Assembly (NCBI GenBank): GCA_030267565.1
Contig: BRXU01000019.1
Coordinates: 1,662,501-1,726,500 of the forward strand
DNA: 64,000 nt
Direction: 5' to 3'
DNA from: Pleodorina starrii
Lineage: Eukaryota; Chlorophyta; Chlorophyceae; Chlamydomonadales; Volvocaceae
Position numbers and translations under genes: made by a program. Below, one piece after another: positions 1-10,795 of the stretch. How positions within the stretch are numbered: position 1 is the first letter of the stretch; each line of letters starts with the position of its first letter. The notes under the pieces are model-generated. The model saw only the letters and a list, made by a program, of their open reading frames with translations. It did no database searches and had not been told where the DNA came from.

Positions 1-300
1 GGGGTTGGCCTGCGGGCCGGAGGGAGGGAGGGAGGCCGCGGGGGCGAAGTGTTGCGGGGCGCCGGTGCCGGGGGGATGAAGCGTCCCTTCCTTGACCTGG
101 CTAGGGGAGGGAGAATAGAGGGAGAAGGGAGGGCCCACCCGGCCGCCCGCCCGCCTCCGTTCCATTGCCGTTCCATTGCCGCGGCTGTCTCGTCTTGTCT
201 TGTATCGCCCGCCCGCCCGCCTACCGCGCCAAAGGTAGCGCGGGGCTAACTGTCCAGCCCCCCCGCCTCCCTCTGCCACGTCCGTGACCGCGACGAGCAG
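1..300 (+). other. RTEL1: intron of RTEL1 (upstream exons outside window)
   Basis: No coding sequence matching the helicase is visible here. The first recognisable exon starts at 301 after an AG acceptor, and the helicase residues expected before it (Walker A region, iron-sulfur cysteines) are absent. The stretch is G-rich on the left and pyrimidine-rich towards 250-280, as expected for the 3' end of an intron. The open frame at 49-249 resembles no known protein. Confidence 0.6.
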
Positions 301-3300
301 GCAAGGAGGCCGACATTGTGTTTTTGCCGTACAACTATCTGCTGGATCCCTCGACTCGCCGTACAATGGCGGACAGCATCAACTGGAGCAACGCGGTCGT
401 CATTTTCGATGAGGCGCACAACGTCGAGGTGCGCCCTACCCCGGGATTTGGGGGGGAGAGGGGGATGGGGGGGGAGGTGGAGGGGGAGGTGGAGGGGTCG
501 GGGGAGGGGCAGGTGGGGCAAAAAGAGGAAGAGCAGGGGGAGATTGAAATCACAGGAGCGCAGCGAAAGTATCCGGAGGGGGGGAGCGGGGGGGGGCGGG
601 GGAGGGGCTCGGCGGCGAAGGTGGAGTAGAGAAACACCGGTGAAGCAAACTGGGGCCAGGCGGGGATAAAGAAAAAGGAGACCGCTGCCAAGGGACGGAG
701 ACGCCCGTGTTAGCGAGCGGACCCAGAGCGGGGCCGGAGCGAAGAGGGGCGTCCGGCGCCGGGACGAGGCCGTGTGTGTGTGTGTGTGTGTGTGTGGACC
801 GCCAAGGCCCCAACCGCCAACCGCCACCTCCCCCCCCCAACGCCCCCCTCCCAGAGCGTCAGCAGCGACTCGTGTTCGTTCGACATCACCGCGAAGCAGC
901 TCACGGACGCAATGCTGGAGACCAAGAGGTGGGGTGGCTGGGTAGGGTGGGGGGAAGGGCGGCCGGTGCGACCAGGGGTCTTATGGGGGGCAGGGGGGCC
1001 GGGAGGGAGTGAACAGGGGGTAAACGTAGACGGTAGAGGGCGATGGTGGCCCTGGTTATTAGGGTGGTGCTGGTGGTGGTGGTGGGGGCGGTGGGAGCAA
1101 GCATGCTGTACCCGGTGCGAGGTCGCACCTTGCCCTGGAGTCCCCGTTCGGGCCCCGGTTGGGTATCGTGCCCTCGCACGCACGCACGCACGCACGCACG
1201 CCCGCACGCACACTTTCATGGCCGAAACCCATCCCTCCGACCAGATGAGAAGATTCCCACTACCGGTGCCGCCCTTATTTACCGTTGAACGGCCTATCGG
1301 GCCTATCCGTGGCTGCCACCCCCCACCACCCCCCACCACCCTAACCCACCCCAACCCTCAGGTGCAAGGAGGCCTGTTTGCAGGGTATCGAGCGGGGGTC
1401 GGTGGCTCTGGTGGACGTCCCCGCACCTGGGGAGGCCCAGGGACTGGACTACCGAAGAATGGCGGCGGACATGGACCTACTGCTGGTGGGGCGGGGGGCC
1501 GGGGGTGGGGGGTGGGAGGGGTATGTGTTGGGGGGTGTGTTGGGGGTGTGTTGGGGGAGGGGGAGTCACTTGGGAGGTGGGGTTAGGTGGGGTTAGGTGG
1601 GGGGTTAGGTTGTATGTGGGGAGTGGAAGGTGGGTTTGAATGTGGGGGGTTGCGGGGGGTGGGGGGGGGCGAGGGTAGGATGGGGTGTGTGCAGCCTGCG
1701 GGGTGGGGTGGGGGGGACAGGTGCGGACGGGGCAGCGACGCGCTCGCGACGAGAACCCGCCGGGAACCCCTGAGCTCACCCACACACACCCACACCCCGT
1801 CCCCTGCTCCCCTCCCCTCCCTTCACTCTTCAAACTCCCCTTCCCTTCCCGCCATTATACCTCTCCCTGCCTCCCTCCCACCCCCCCACCCCTCCACCCT
1901 CAGGGTATCCTGAAGCTGCTAGAGAACGGCCTCCACTCCCTGGCCGCCAAGCTGCCGCCCCCCCACCCCTCGGGATACGGTGGAGGCGGAGGCGGCGGTG
2001 ACAGCGGTCTGACCCGCCCCGGCTCCTTTCTGTTTGAGTTCCTGGGCCAGCTGGGCATCACCTCCCACTCGATGTCTGCGCTCAATGCCGCCATCGATGC
2101 GGCGGCGGACATTCTGGCGGCGGCGGATGTGGAGGCGGGGAGGACCAACGCAAAGACGTCTACGGTCGCGTGAGTTGCGGGGAGGGAACCGGGGGAGGGG
2201 AGGGGAGGGAGGGGCAGGGAGGGAGGGGCGAAAGGGCTGGGGGCGGGAGGGACAGGGGGTTCTAACCACCCGGTGGAGGGTGAAATGCGGTGATGGTACT
2301 GCTGGCCGCAACAACAACCAGCCATGTAACACACACTCCCCTCCCCCCCTCCCTCCCTCCCTCCCTCCCTCCCTCCACCTCCCTCCGCCTCCCCTCCCTC
2401 CCTCCCTCCCTCCCAGTCTGCAGCACCTCCAGTCGTGTCTCAACCTGGCCTTCTCCACTCTGGAGCCCCTCTCTGATAAGCCCGGAGCACCCCCCGCACA
2501 CAAGGGCTTCAGGGTGCACGTGCACCTGCAGAGGAGCTGGGGGGCGGACAAACTGCCCGCACCCACGTTGTCGTACTGGTGCTTCATACCCGGCATGGCG
2601 TTCAGGTGGGTGGGCGGGTGTGTGTGCGTATGTGCGTGGTGTGGGCACATTGGGGGGAAAGGGAAGGTGGAGGGGAGAAGAGGGGAGGCTGGGGGGTAAA
2701 AAGGAGAAACCGCAGCGGAGAGGCTGGGGGAGGGGGGTAACCGGGTGGGGTGACACCGGTGGCAACGGGTGGGTCTCGCTTCACCCCACGCCTCCGCCTC
2801 CCGTACCCTCGCGGGCCCGATGTGCCCCCACCCACCCACCCGCCCGCCCGCCCGCCCGCCCGCCCGCGGTTCTCCTTCGTTACAACCCTTCCTCAATCCA
2901 ATTTCTTCCGAATCCTCTGCTCTCCCCCCTCCCTCTTCCCCTCCTCCCCTCCCCATCCCTCCCTCCCCTCACCTCCCCTCACCTCCCTCCCCCGCCGTCT
3001 CCCCAGGCGCCTCGCCGCTCTGCGCCTTCGTTCCTTTCTGCTGACCAGCGGCACCCTCAGTCCGATGGACAGCTTTGCGGCGGAGCTTCAGATCCCCTTC
3101 CCGGTGCGGCTGGAGAACCCACACGTCATCGGAGCCAACCAGGCGGGTGGAGGCGGGCTGGGGGGGGTGGGGGCCCGTGTGTTTGGCCTACCGTATGTGC
3201 GTGTGTGTGTGTGCCTGTGTGTGTATTGGCGGGGGTAGGGAGGGGGGGGAAGGGGCCGGGGGGGGGGAGAAGGGGAGAAGGGCAGTCCAGGTTGACATGT

Positions 3301-6300
3301 GGGGTTTGTGTAGGAGGGGGCCAGGCGGGGTGGTTGCATATCGGGCCCGCGATAAAACCCTAAAACCCTAAAACCCTTACTCTCTTTGCCCGTCCCGATC
3401 CTGTCCGATCCGGTCCGGTTCGGTCCGCTCAGGTGTGGGTGGGTGTGTTGCCCAGCGGCCCCAGCGGCGCTGCGCTCAACTCCACGTACGCCTCCCGCGA
3501 CTCTACCGCCTACAAGGACGAGCTGGGCAACGCACTGGTCAATGTGGCCCGATTGGTGCCCGATGGACTGCTCGTGTTTTTTGCCTCGTATGCGGCCATG
3601 GACAGCGCCATCAACCACTGGAAGCAAAACGGAGGTGGGGGCTGGGGAGGGGGATGGGGTGGGGTGGGAGGGGGGCGGCACGGGTGGGGGGTTGAACGGG
3701 GAGGGGGGGGGCAGTGTGGTGGCACTGGAGGGCGATACCGCAGCGGCGGTAGAGACGTGGGGGGCCGAGAACCCAGCAGTGTGGGGGCGTGTGCGTGTGT
3801 ATGGGGGCTTGGGGGGGGAGTCAGTGTGCGCGTGTGTGTGGGTGGTGGGTGGTGTTGGGTGTTGGGTGGTGGATGATGGATGGGCGTAGAGGCGGGGGAG
3901 AGGGCCTCGGGCTTCCGCCCTTCCCCCACCCAGCCCACCCACTCAACCCGCCCTCCCCTCTTCCTCCCCCCTTCCCCCCTCCGTTCCCCCTCTGCCCCTT
4001 CCCCCCCCCTCCCCCTCCTCCGTCTCCGCCTCCCAAAGGCTCTGGCGGTGTGGGCAGCACCTGGGAGCGCATCGTACGGCATAAGGCCCCCGTGGTGGAG
4101 CCCCGCGAGTCGTCCGCCTTCGGAGCCGCCATTGAGGAGTTTCGGAGCAAGCTGGACGACCCGGCCACCCAGGGGGCGGTGTTCTTTGCGGTGTGCAGGG
4201 GAAAGGTGCGTCTGTCAGCGAGTGGGGGGGGCGACTTGGGGGGGGGTGTGAGGGTTGCGTGGGGGGAGGAGGACGTGGGGGGTGGTGCGTGGGCCCCCTG
4301 CCCCCACCCGCACCAGCCAAGCGGCCGTTGCCCCTTCTTCCCTTCCCGTCCCTTCCCCTCCCTCCCTCCGCTTCCTCCCTCCCTCCCTCCCCTCCCTTCG
4401 GAGACCTTTGCCAGCTTGCCGCCCTTAGGAGACCCCCCTCCCGTACCCTGCGGCCCGGCTCCCCGCACCCCCGGCTCACATTGCGATAGTGGGCAATGCA
4501 GCGCCCCTCCCCCCTTGCCGCCCCGGTGCTCCAACACGCATGTCCCACCCACTCACTCATTGTCACCCCCGGTGCGGTTGCGATGCGCTGTCCCGCTGCT
4601 GCTGCAGGTGAGCGAGGGTCTGGACTTCAGCGACCGGGCGGGTCGCGCAGTGGTCATCACCGGAATACCCTACGCGGTCAAGAACGACCCAAAGGTGGGG
4701 AAGGGGGGGGTGGGGGAAGGGGAGGGTGGGTTGGGGTGGGAAGGGGTGGAGGGGGTTGGGGCCTGGGAAGGTTGGGGGGAGGGGGGGCTGGGGAGGGGGT
4801 GGTGCACCTGACCTGCTGCGTATGACACCGTGCCGCACTGTACGGCTCCGTTTGCCGTGCCGGTGTGCGTCGAGGCCTAGCCACACCCATACACACACAC
4901 GCCGCCGATGCCCACCTCGGCCCTCACCACAGCCGTCAGACCGCCCATCGGCTGCCGGCCCACTCCAACCTCCTGCTGCCGCTGTCCTCCCTACCCCCTT
5001 CCCCCCCCCCCCTTCCCCAAGGTCCGTTTGAAGCGGGATGTGTTGGACGAGGAGGCTCGGGCCCTGGCCAGTGGCACCAGCGGAGTGGCGGGGGAGGGAG
5101 TGGCGCCGCTCACCGGGGAGGCGTGGTACACAAACACGGTGAGGGGGGTGGGGGTGGGCGGGTGGGGTGGGGAATGGGGTGGGGGGGTTGGACAGATCTG
5201 GGTGGGAAGTTGGCGGGAGTAGGTTTGCGGTGGGGTGTGGGGGCTGGGGGTGCGTGGGGTGGGGGTGGGGGGAGGGCTGTGGGGGGTACTTCTGGACTGT
5301 CGTGGGTTTGGGTCTCTGACCGCCATCGCTGCCCCGCCTGCCCCTCCTGCCCCCCTCCCCCTGCCTCCCCCCTCCCCCCGCCCCCCCCCCACCCCCTCTT
5401 TAGGCCATGCGCGCCGTGAATCAGGCCATGGGTCGCGTCATCCGCCACCGGTGGGACTACGGCGCCATTCTGTTGGCGGACGACCGCTTCCGGGGGCCCG
5501 CCACGCAGCGGAACATGAGCCGATGGGTACGGGAGCACGTGGTGGTGTACGACAACTTTGGACGAGCGTCCGCGTCGCTCACCAAGTTTTTCAAGGCGAG
5601 TGCGAGACCTTTAGGGTTTTGGGGGGATGGGATCTGACCGGACCCGATTGGGGGATGGCGGATGAGAGGTGGTGGGGGTGGGGGTGAGGTGGGGTTGGGG
5701 AGGGGTGGTGAGGTGGTGAGGTGGGGTTGGGGAGGGGTGGTTGGGGAGGGGTGGGAACGGCGGGTGGCGGGCGGAGTGGGACCTGGACTACACCCCGCGC
5801 GCGCCCCCCTGCTCCCCTCCCTCTACCTCTCCCCCCTTCCAGACCTTTTGCCCACCCTCCCGCCCGCCCCGTCTCCGTCTCTTCGCTGCGGTATCTTACT
5901 CCCGCCCCCTTCCCCGCGCCCCGTCATTTCCATGTCGTTACTTCCCCGCCAGCAGCACAGCACATCACACCACAGCACAGCGAAGCTTCTCACATTGCTT
6001 TAAACACCCGCAACCGGCCTTCCACCCACCCCTGTGTGTACTTTCCTCCCCTCCGGCCCTCCACCCATGTACCTACCCCCTGGCCCGCCCCCTCCCTCGC
6101 CCCCATCAGGACAAGGCCGGCTTCCAGGCACCCGCCAAGGCCCTTTCTGGTCGGAGCACCGCCTTGTCCGCCTTCGAGACCGTGACGGTGGGGGCCTCCG
6201 GCGCAGCAGCAGGGACCGCAGCGGCAGCAGCCGGTGGCGGCGGTGGCGGCGGCGGCCGCGGTCAGAGCCTTCTGGAGAGCGTCCCCGCCGCCATCGACGT

Positions 6301-9078
6301 CAGCGGCATCGGCGCGCTGGCTGCGACTGGGCTGGGCGGCGGTGGAGGCGGCGGCGGCCGCGGCGCCAAGGCCGCCGCCGGGCCGTCCACGGCCGCCGGC
6401 GGCGGCGGGAAGAAGCCGGCAGGCGGGCTGCTGGGGCTCCTCCGATCGGCGCCGGCGGCTGCGGACGCCGGGCCCGAACCAGCGGCGCAGGTGGCGGTGG
6501 CGGGGAGTAGCGGTGGCGACGGCGGCGGCGCCACCGCCACGTCGAGCGGCGGCCGCGCTGGCGCTGCGAGCGGCGACGGCGCCGGCGGCGCCGCCGGCGG
6601 CGGCATCGGTTTATCAGCGGCGCTGGACTGTGTCGGCGGCAGCCGCGCCGGCGCGCAGGGCGCCGCTGCGGGGACTGGGCGGCCGCCGCCGTGGCCTGGG
6701 GCGGCGGCGGCGACGGCCGCCAGCGGCGCGGCGGGGTCGTGGCCCTTCCCTGGAGCCCGGCCGCGGGCGCCCCCTCCGCTGAGCATGTTGGCGCTGGCGG
6801 GCGGCGTCTCCGCCGCCGCGTCGGCGGCGGCGCCGCAGCTTGCGCCGCTAGGGCAGTGCGGCGGCGGTGGCGGTGGCGGTGGCGGCGGCGGCGGCGGCGC
6901 TTCCTCTTCCGCCGTGGAGGTGGTGGGGCCACAGCACAAGCTGGCGGAGCTGCGGCGGCGGGCGGCGCTTGGTGGCGGTGGCGGCGGCGGCAGCAGCAGC
7001 CAGGGTGGGGCGGCGTCGCCTGATCGACAGCCGGATTCGAATCCAGGCGCGGATACACTTGATCTGGATCCCGTCGCGGATCTGCTGAGGGAAGACGAGC
7101 GGTCGGGCGCACCGGGCGTCCGCACGGCCGGCGGTCTGACGCGGATCGTGCTGCAGCCGGTGCAGCCGCCCGCGGCGGCGGCAGCGGCGGCGGGCGCCGG
7201 CGCCGGCGCGCGGGGGGCCGCTGGGTGCGGAGGCGACGGGACGACCTGCGGCGGTGGAGCGGCAGCGGGCGCGGAGGCGGGGGCGGCCAGGAGAGCGGAG
7301 GGCGAGGGCGGCGGCGCAGCAGCAGCAGCAGGAGGAGGGGGAGGAGGAGGTGGCGGGGGGCCCGAGGGTGGCGGCGGCGGCGGCGCGGCGAAGGCGGACC
7401 CCAAGGCCTTTCTGACTCAGCTCAAGGGGGAGCTCAGTTCGGCGGCCTTCAAGGACTTTCAGCGTCTCATGTCGGCATACAAGTACGCGCCTGCGCCTGC
7501 GCGTGTGTGTGGGTGTGTGCGTGTTTGCGCTTGCAGGGCGATGCTGGTGGTGGTGGTGATGGTGATGGACGTGGGTTGGGGTGTGGAGGGCCTGCGCTGC
7601 ATCTGCATGCACTGCCTTTACACGTGCGCGGGCGCTCGTGCGCCCCGCTGCGCTCGTGTGCATCGCTGCGCTCGACCTCGCTGCGTCTGTCCGTTGTGGT
7701 GTGGGTGGGTGGGTGTGTCGAGGCGCCTCGCGTGGGGGATGGGGGAATCAGCGGCTGTAGTTGGGTGGGCTGGTGGGTGTGGGTTGTCTGCAGCGGCGAC
7801 GGCGACGGCCGCAGCATCTACAACGAGGAGGGGCGGGCTGTTCTGTCAGCCCCCCCTCGATTGGGGGCCGGCGGCGACGGCCTGGTGCCTGGAGCCTGCG
7901 CAGCCGCTACTGCCCCTGACCACCCACCCACCTTCTCACCAAATCGCCCATCCTCCCCCGCCCCCGCCCCTCCACGGACCCCTCCCTCCCCCCTCAGGAG
8001 CAGCAAGGACCTCTCTGCCTTCGTGGACGGAGTGGTGGCACTGCTGCGCGGCCCCACCACCTGCCACCTGCTGCGGGGGGTAGCGGCCTTCATGCCCAAA
8101 TCGGAGAGGGACTGGTTCTCAAACGTCATCGCAGTGCACACACGCGCAGCAGCCGCCACCAACACCAACACCACTCCGGCCCTCGACGCCGCCGCCGCGA
8201 CCAAGACCACGGCCACGACCACCATCTCCCAGCCCGCTGCGCAGACCGCCGCTCTTCCACGGCCGTCCGCCGCCGCCAGCGGCGGCGGCGGCGGCGGCGC
8301 CGCCGCCGCCAAGGCCCTGGGCAAGCGCCCCGCGCCGTCGGACGCCGCGGCCGCGGCCTCCGCCGCCGTGGCGACCGCCAAGGCGCGCCCCACCTCCTCC
8401 TCACAGCACCAGCAGCCTCAGCCCGTCAATGCGCGAAGCACCCAGTCCGGCTCCGGCGCTGGCGCCGGCGCCGGGGCCGGGCCCATCCCGCATCCAAGCG
8501 CCAGTCAGTTCCGGGCCGCCTCGGCCGCCGCGCTGGCGTCCACCGGTGGCGGCGGCGGCGGCGCCAACCAGCTGAGGTCACAGCTGCTGTCGAGACCGCA
8601 CTCGCAGCAAGCCCAGGGCCACGGCCAGCCGGCGGCGGCGGCGGCGGCGCGCTCCGAAGCCTCCGGCGCCGCCGGCGGCAGTCACGGCCGTCCGCAGCAG
8701 ACCGCGCCGCCGTCGAGGCATCCGCCGGGATACGTGGGGGCGTACGGCGCGGGCGACCCGGCGCCGCCGCCGGCCAAGCGGCCGAACCTGGGGGCCGGGC
8801 CGTCGGGCCGCGGCAGCGGCAGCGGCGGCGGGCCGCCGCCGCCTGCGGCGGCGGCGGCGGGGGCTGGGCCGCCTGGCGGCGGCGTGCTGTCCGCCGCCGC
8901 CGCGGCGGTGTGTTGCAGTCTGTGCGGCAAGCGGCCGATGTCCAACGCGCACGAGGGTCCCTGCGGCCACCTGGCCTGCTACAACTGCTGGCTGGTGCAG
9001 CTGGCGGTTCACTTCAAGTGCAAGACGTGCGGCAGGGCCATGCGGCAGAAGAATCTCACAAAAAAGTACTTCATGTAG
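301..9078 (+). CDS. RTEL1: RTEL1-type DEAH helicase, 5' partial
   Basis: Regulator of telomere elongation helicase 1, an XPD-like superfamily 2 helicase that in known species dismantles D-/T-loops and G-quadruplexes in the nucleus. Exons: 301-428, 855-928, 1362-1485, 1904-2169, 2417-2605, 3007-3142, 3433-3634, 4039-4205, 4608-4694, 5022-5138, 5404-5595, 6110-7482, 7998-9078. Phase is kept at every junction, giving about 1,377 in-window codons. Visible motifs are DEAHNVE (motif II), [12 protein letters not shown] (motif III), [20 protein letters not shown] (motif V) and [19 protein letters not shown] (motif VI). After a long Ala/Gly-rich stretch come a harmonin-N-like region ([19 protein letters not shown], continued in the last exon) and a C-terminal RING-like Cys cluster ([22 protein letters not shown]), the RTEL1 domain order. 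Walker A and the Fe-S cysteines lie upstream. Two introns (3143, 5596) appear to use GC donors. The protein ends at TAG 9076-9078. Confidence 0.95.
772..796 (+). repeat. (TG)n microsatellite
   Basis: Uninterrupted TG dinucleotide run in an RTEL1 intron, about 55 bases before the exon at 855. Confidence 0.95.
1175..1212 (+). repeat. (GCAC)n microsatellite
   Basis: Tetranucleotide run of about eight to nine units with one interruption, in the RTEL1 intron 929-1361. Confidence 0.9.
3354..3377 (-). repeat. interstitial telomere-type repeat (TTTTAGGG)3
   Basis: Three perfect tandem copies of AAAACCCT on the plus strand, which is TTTTAGGG on the minus strand, the Chlamydomonas-type telomere octamer. 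It lies in the RTEL1 intron 3143-3432, about 55 bases before the acceptor. Confidence 0.9.
6183..7395 (+). other. Ala/Gly low-complexity insert in RTEL1
   Basis: This part of the 1,373-base RTEL1 exon is in frame and uninterrupted, but codes almost only for Ala, Gly, Pro and Ser runs. It sits between the helicase core, which ends near 5595, and the harmonin-like region that starts near 7402. A less biased island at 7021-7150 (rich in Asp, Arg, Leu) may be a conserved short motif. Such GCN/GGN expansions are typical of GC-rich chlorophyte genes and are probably a disordered linker. Confidence 0.7.
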
Positions 9079-9116
9079 CAGATGATCGCAGCAGCAGATG
9101 CGGCGGCGGTGCAGAG

Positions 9117-9132
9117 TTTTAGGGTTTTAGGG
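9117..9132 (+). repeat. interstitial telomere-type repeat (TTTTAGGG)2
   Basis: Two perfect tandem TTTTAGGG units start 38 bases after the RTEL1 stop codon, in the presumed 3' UTR. They are in the opposite orientation to the block at 3354. Confidence 0.85.
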
Positions 9133-10196
9133 CAGCACCGCGTGGGCGTAGGCTGGTGCAACAATGGTGTAGCGATGTAGGGGAGGGTGGGGAAGGGTGG
9201 CGGAGCGCAGCTTATCGATCGATCTATCGGTCGGAAGGTGGGTACCCGGCGTCAGAGGGGTGGGGGCCGGGGCGCTGAGTAGGTAGGTAGGTGAGTGCAT
9301 GTCGAGCGGCGGGAATGGAGCCCCGGCGGGAGGCGTCTGCGCCGCGGTTGGGGAAGGCGGGTGCTGGGGATTGAGAATGCGGGGGGGGCGCTGGGTACAA
9401 CAGAAACAACATTGCAGGGTGCGGTTGCAGCGGGTGGGGGGAGGGGAGGACAGCAGCAGGTAAAGCATCAAAGCAGCAGCAGCAGCAGTCGCACGCCGTG
9501 TTTGCTCTACGTGTTTATTGATTCGTGATGTTCCCGGCAGCGGTAACGGCGGCAGCGTCAGCGGTAGCGAGCAACAAGAGCGTCATTGGGTTCTGCCTGG
9601 GGGGGGGCTAGGCGATGCAAAGGAGGGGGGACCAGAGGGATACGCTGAGACAGAGGGTATCGATACCGCCGCAGAGGGTATGGAGGGTATGGATACCGCC
9701 GCAGGAGGCACCGGGAAACGCGACCCCTCCACCGCCAGCCAGTCGGGAGTCTGCTCGTTTCTTCGTTTGCTGGTGGGCGCCGTAACCGCGTTTGCTGAGG
9801 GCCTTGTTGGCAGGTGGCTTGTGGGGAGTGAGGCCGCTGGGAGCATGGCGGCAGCCGCCCGGGGAGCCGCGTGTTGCAGGAGGGAGGACTGGCCGTACCG
9901 GACTTGTACCGATACTCGTCGTCGTTGGGGAGGGGCGACCCGTGCCACTCGGTCTGAGTGGGCTGAGACGGCGTCGCGTCGGAAGGAGCCGGATCAGCGC
10001 GACGGCGAATCGTCCATCTGTGATCACTGTCGCCGCGAACACACCGATACCAACTTGTTTGACACAATGCGTAAGAAGGGGTGATGTGGCCCCACTGAGT
10101 CCCAGCCTTTTCGCGGTACTGCCAGCAGGGCTGCGAATGAAGCCCCCGACCGCGGCCCCAAACTTCAACAACAACCACCCGATAAATGGCTCTATC

Positions 10197-10201
10197 TGTA
10201 A
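10197..10201 (+). terminator. candidate TGTAA poly(A) signal for RTEL1
   Basis: TGTAA is the usual poly(A) signal in chlamydomonadalean algae. This plus-strand copy lies about 1.1 kb after the RTEL1 stop. The distance is long, so the assignment is tentative. Confidence 0.35.
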
Positions 10202-10795
10202 GGTGGGGGCCCGGCACCAGTCCTGGGTCGGCCTTCATGGCTGCACCCTTACCCCGCCGCCCCTGCTCCATGGCCGATATACCGCAGCAAGTGCCACAAC
10301 GTCCCATACGTTGTTCTGGTTCCGCGTCTTGGACCAGCCATACGGTACTTCCTCACGCGACAGCGGCAATCCGGTTGACAGCGTCAGCTGGCCTGCCACC
10401 GCCTTGCGCCACCGGACAGAGGCCCAGACGTGGCGGCACCGGGCGATGAATGCAATGATCCGCCAGCCTACGACCTTTCCAGGACCCAGTGCCGCCATTC
10501 CCGCCCACAGCCCACAGCCTGCCAACGGCGGCTCGTTTCCGGCGCAGCCCCCGAACCCAGCGCTCCCCCTCCCACCGGCCACCGCCACGTCTGGTCCGCC
10601 GCAGCCCCAGCCACACTCCCTATACGCCATTTCCCTATCACCGGACCATGCCAGGCGGCGACTATCTATTAGGTCCGGGTGCCGCGACCGCCTCCGCAGC
10701 CCCCCGACACAAAAATCCCCACGGCGTGCCCCCCCCCCCACACACACGCCACACACGCCGCTACCGCTGCCGCTACGTTCCTTCCTTTGCTGCCC

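Larger units (their letters stand above)
9079..10795. other. convergent 3' region between RTEL1 and PRT6
   Basis: No convincing coding exon is seen. The stretch holds the RTEL1 3' UTR (plus) and the PRT6 3' UTR (minus). The left end has the telomere-type repeat. At 9653-9710 a short tandem duplication carries two GATACCGCCGCAG blocks. The overlapping open frames on both strands between 9518 and 10307 have no recognisable domain and look like GC-driven shadows. Confidence 0.6.

Noticed and set aside
3354..3377. Chromosome end
   Set aside because: Only three units, inside an intron with helicase exons on both sides, so it is an internal repeat.
9518..10307. Overlapping plus and minus frames between RTEL1 and PRT6
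   Set aside because: Neither strand shows a domain, and both lie in the convergent 3' UTR region. The frames mirror each other as expected in GC-rich DNA.
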